Positions 62,899 through 64,000 of a stretch of 64,000 nucleotides of DNA are shown here, piece after piece; the stretch's first letter is position 1, and each line of letters starts with the position of its first letter. Both the position numbers and the translations under genes were made by a program. A model generated the notes under the pieces. That model was not told where the DNA came from and made no database searches. It worked only from the letters and a program-made list of their open reading frames with translations. The DNA comes from UBA10649 sp963842725 (GTDB lineage: Bacteria; Actinomycetota; Actinomycetes; S36-B12): positions 1,984,001 to 2,048,000 of the forward strand of contig CAWJHN010000004.1 of NCBI GenBank assembly GCA_963842725.1, in the 5' to 3' direction.

Positions 62899-62915
62899 GC
62901 AGGTTGGAGGGCGGG

Positions 62916-63689
62916 CTATTGGGTGGCGCGCGCTGTGCGGTCGCGGAGTTCGATCACGAGGGACGGGGCGCCCTCCGCACGGCTCGGCAGGTCGCCGCGG
63001 CCCCAGAGCCAGAGCAGCAGCTCGGCCGGCTCGCCGCTGACTCGCGCCGCCGCGTCGTCCGCCGGTGACCTGGTCACGGCGACCTGCTCGGGGGTGAGGG
63101 TGATGGACCAGACCTGCCCGGCGCTGGAGAGCTCGATCGTGCTGCCGGAGGCCTGAGGCTGGGGTTCGTCGGACCAGTCGCCCGCGAGCATCAGGGTGAG
63201 TACCTCGTCGATCCCGTCGACAGCGAGCAGTGGATCGATCGGGTTCAGCGAGACCTGTTCTCCTGCAGCGCCTTCCAGGTCGAGACGATGGATGGACGTC
63301 TCGTGCGCCATGCGCCTGATCCAGAACCCGACGCTCTGGTCCTCGGGCCACCAGGTGTGCGTCGGGTCGGAGGGCTCATGGGCGTCGAACTGCTCGGTCA
63401 GCGCCGCGTAGGCGGCTACGAGGCGCTCAGGGGCCGGGAGATCGTGCAGATCTGCAGGGGGCCAGCCGCCGGGGGAGGTGGGTCCGGGCATCGTGCCGTC
63501 CCGGATCGCCGCCGCCTTGTGCAGATAGACCGTGGCCAGGTGGTAGGCGGCGTCGGCCCCGGTCCACCCGGGGCAGCGCGGCACCTCACGGTCGAGCCCG
63601 GACGGCGCGACCTGCACGGCCCGCCGCGCGTCGCCGTCCAGCAGCTCGCGGTACCGATCGAAGGTCAACCCCAGCGGATAGCGGCCCAT
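62916..63689 (-). CDS. Maleylpyruvate isomerase family mycothiol-dependent enzyme
   Basis: MDMPI-type protein of 257 residues. PRCPGWTGADAAYHLATVYL near 38 and the metal-like MAHETSIHRLDLEGA near 130 are the family motifs. The C-terminal SCP2-like domain holds AARVSGEPAELLLWLWGRGD. It probably uses mycothiol, but the substrate is unknown; many members are not true isomerases. A TAGGGT hexamer six bases before the ATG predicts a leaderless message. Confidence 0.82.
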   Translation of the reverse strand: MGRYPLGLTFDRYRELLDGDARRAVQVAPSGLDREVPRCPGWTGADAAYHLATVYLHKAAAIRDGTMPGPTSPGGWPPADLHDLPAPERLVAAYAALTEQFDAHEPSDPTHTWWPEDQSVGFWIRRMAHETSIHRLDLEGAAGEQVSLNPIDPLLAVDGIDEVLTLMLAGDWSDEPQPQASGSTIELSSAGQVWSITLTPEQVAVTRSPADDAAARVSGEPAELLLWLWGRGDLPSRAEGAPSLVIELRDRTARATQ

Positions 63690-63695
63690 CGCGTC

Positions 63696-63701
63696 ACCCT
63701 A
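63696..63701 (-). promoter_or_regulatory. Leaderless -10 element of the MDMPI gene
   Basis: TAGGGT on the minus strand, six bases before the ATG at 63689. Confidence 0.6.
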
Positions 63702-63731
63702 CAAACCGGTGGCGGGGGTGGGGTTCAAACA

Positions 63732-63803
63732 GCTCATGCTCCGCAGGTGAACACGTTTAGGCCCCCAGAGTGGCCGAAACATGTACCCCCGCGGAGCATG
63801 AGC
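63732..63803. repeat. Repeat family B inverted pair
   Basis: GCTCATGCTCCGC (63732-63744) and its exact complement GCGGAGCATGAGC (63791-63803) enclose 46 bases. It is the only complete pair of family B in the window; half-sites lie near 20814 and 53698. It separates two genes transcribed in the same direction and could act as terminator. Confidence 0.7.
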
Positions 63804-63825
63804 GGGTTTGGGGCGGGTGGAAGGG

Positions 63826-64000
63826 TCAGGCGCGCAGGCGCTCGCCGGTCTCCACGTCGAACAGGTGCACGTGCTCGGACGACGGCGAGAAGTGCACCGT
63901 GGCGCCCTTCTCCGGAGGCTGCCGTCCGTCGGTGCGGGCGATCACCTGCAGGTCGTCGGCGCCCACGGCGTGACCGTAGATGTAGGCGTCGGCGCCGAGC
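63826..64000 (-). CDS. Sugar ABC transporter ATPase (UgpC/MsmK type), C-terminal fragment
   Basis: Only the last 57 residues are inside the window; the gene begins beyond base 64000. The visible part is the end of a TOBE/OB domain: GADAYIYGHAVGADDLQVIA, GATVHFSPSSEHVHLFDVET and a GERLRA end. This is the regulatory C-terminus of MalK/UgpC-like ATPases that energise sugar or glycerol-3-phosphate importers. The transporter it serves cannot be told from here. Confidence 0.8.
   Translation of the reverse strand, partial: LGADAYIYGHAVGADDLQVIARTDGRQPPEKGATVHFSPSSEHVHLFDVETGERLRA

Overview
The window is very GC-rich, gene-dense and free of insertion sequences, prophage, CRISPR and RNA genes. It looks like the chromosome of a high-GC actinobacterium. 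Markers are two mycothiol biosynthesis genes (mshA, mshD), mycothiol-type maleylpyruvate isomerases, CarD, GlnR, SenX3/RegX3, an RsiG homologue and many GTG starts. From memory, the order pit - pst - ppk/mutT1 - mshD - glnR - nitrobindin/Fur/ygfZ - dtd - mshA/ybjN/gpm - phoU/senX3/regX3 - carD - ispD/ispF - cysS/rlmB resembles the same region of Streptomyces, and the XRE/HbhA-like/DUF2516 trio resembles mycobacteria. Genus cannot be fixed from this sequence; a Kineosporiaceae-like lineage is only a guess.

Layout. 1-8.1 kb: a truncated cell-wall amidase, a threonylcarbamoyl-AMP synthase, a secreted S33 peptidase, and an operon with a hydrolase-ABC ATPase fusion plus permease. 8.1-9.4 kb: a DUF559-type nuclease-like gene bracketed by two copies of one long palindrome. 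9.4-15.1 kb: ECF sigma factor and partner, a lysine-repeat histone-like protein, a membrane phosphoesterase and unknowns. 15.1-24.2 kb: phosphate block (DUF47, Pit, PstSCAB, MutT1, Ppk). 24.2-31.1 kb: mshD, secreted 5'-nucleotidase, glnR, nitrobindin, Fur-family regulator, ygfZ. 31.1-42.8 kb: FMN reductase, BKACE, XRE/HbhA-like/DUF2516, RsiG, asparaginase, dtd, macro domain, TetR system, rtcB. 42.9-48.5 kb: mshA, ybjN, gpm, phoU and senX3-regX3. 48.5-57.5 kb: carD, PIN-TRAM, a degenerate IspD-like gene, ispD, ispF, cysS, rlmB and a GNAT-MDMPI fusion. 57.6-64 kb: EfeU iron permease, DUF4032, an AAA ATPase with a TPR membrane protein, a second MDMPI, and the end of a sugar ABC ATPase.

How it works together. 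Much of the window handles nutrient status: phosphate sensing (SenX3/RegX3/PhoU), high- and low-affinity phosphate uptake, polyphosphate, secreted nucleotidase and nitrogen control. Mycothiol synthesis and the MEP isoprenoid pathway are also present.

Two window-wide signals stand out. First, at least fourteen genes have a TAnnnT -10 hexamer 6-7 bases before the start codon, which predicts leaderless transcripts. Second, single-base frame breaks are concentrated in ppk (about 16), gpm (8) and mshA (3), with one each in rtcB, cysS and an AAA ATPase, while the other genes are clean. The broken genes keep conserved protein sequence in every frame, so local sequence error is the leading explanation.
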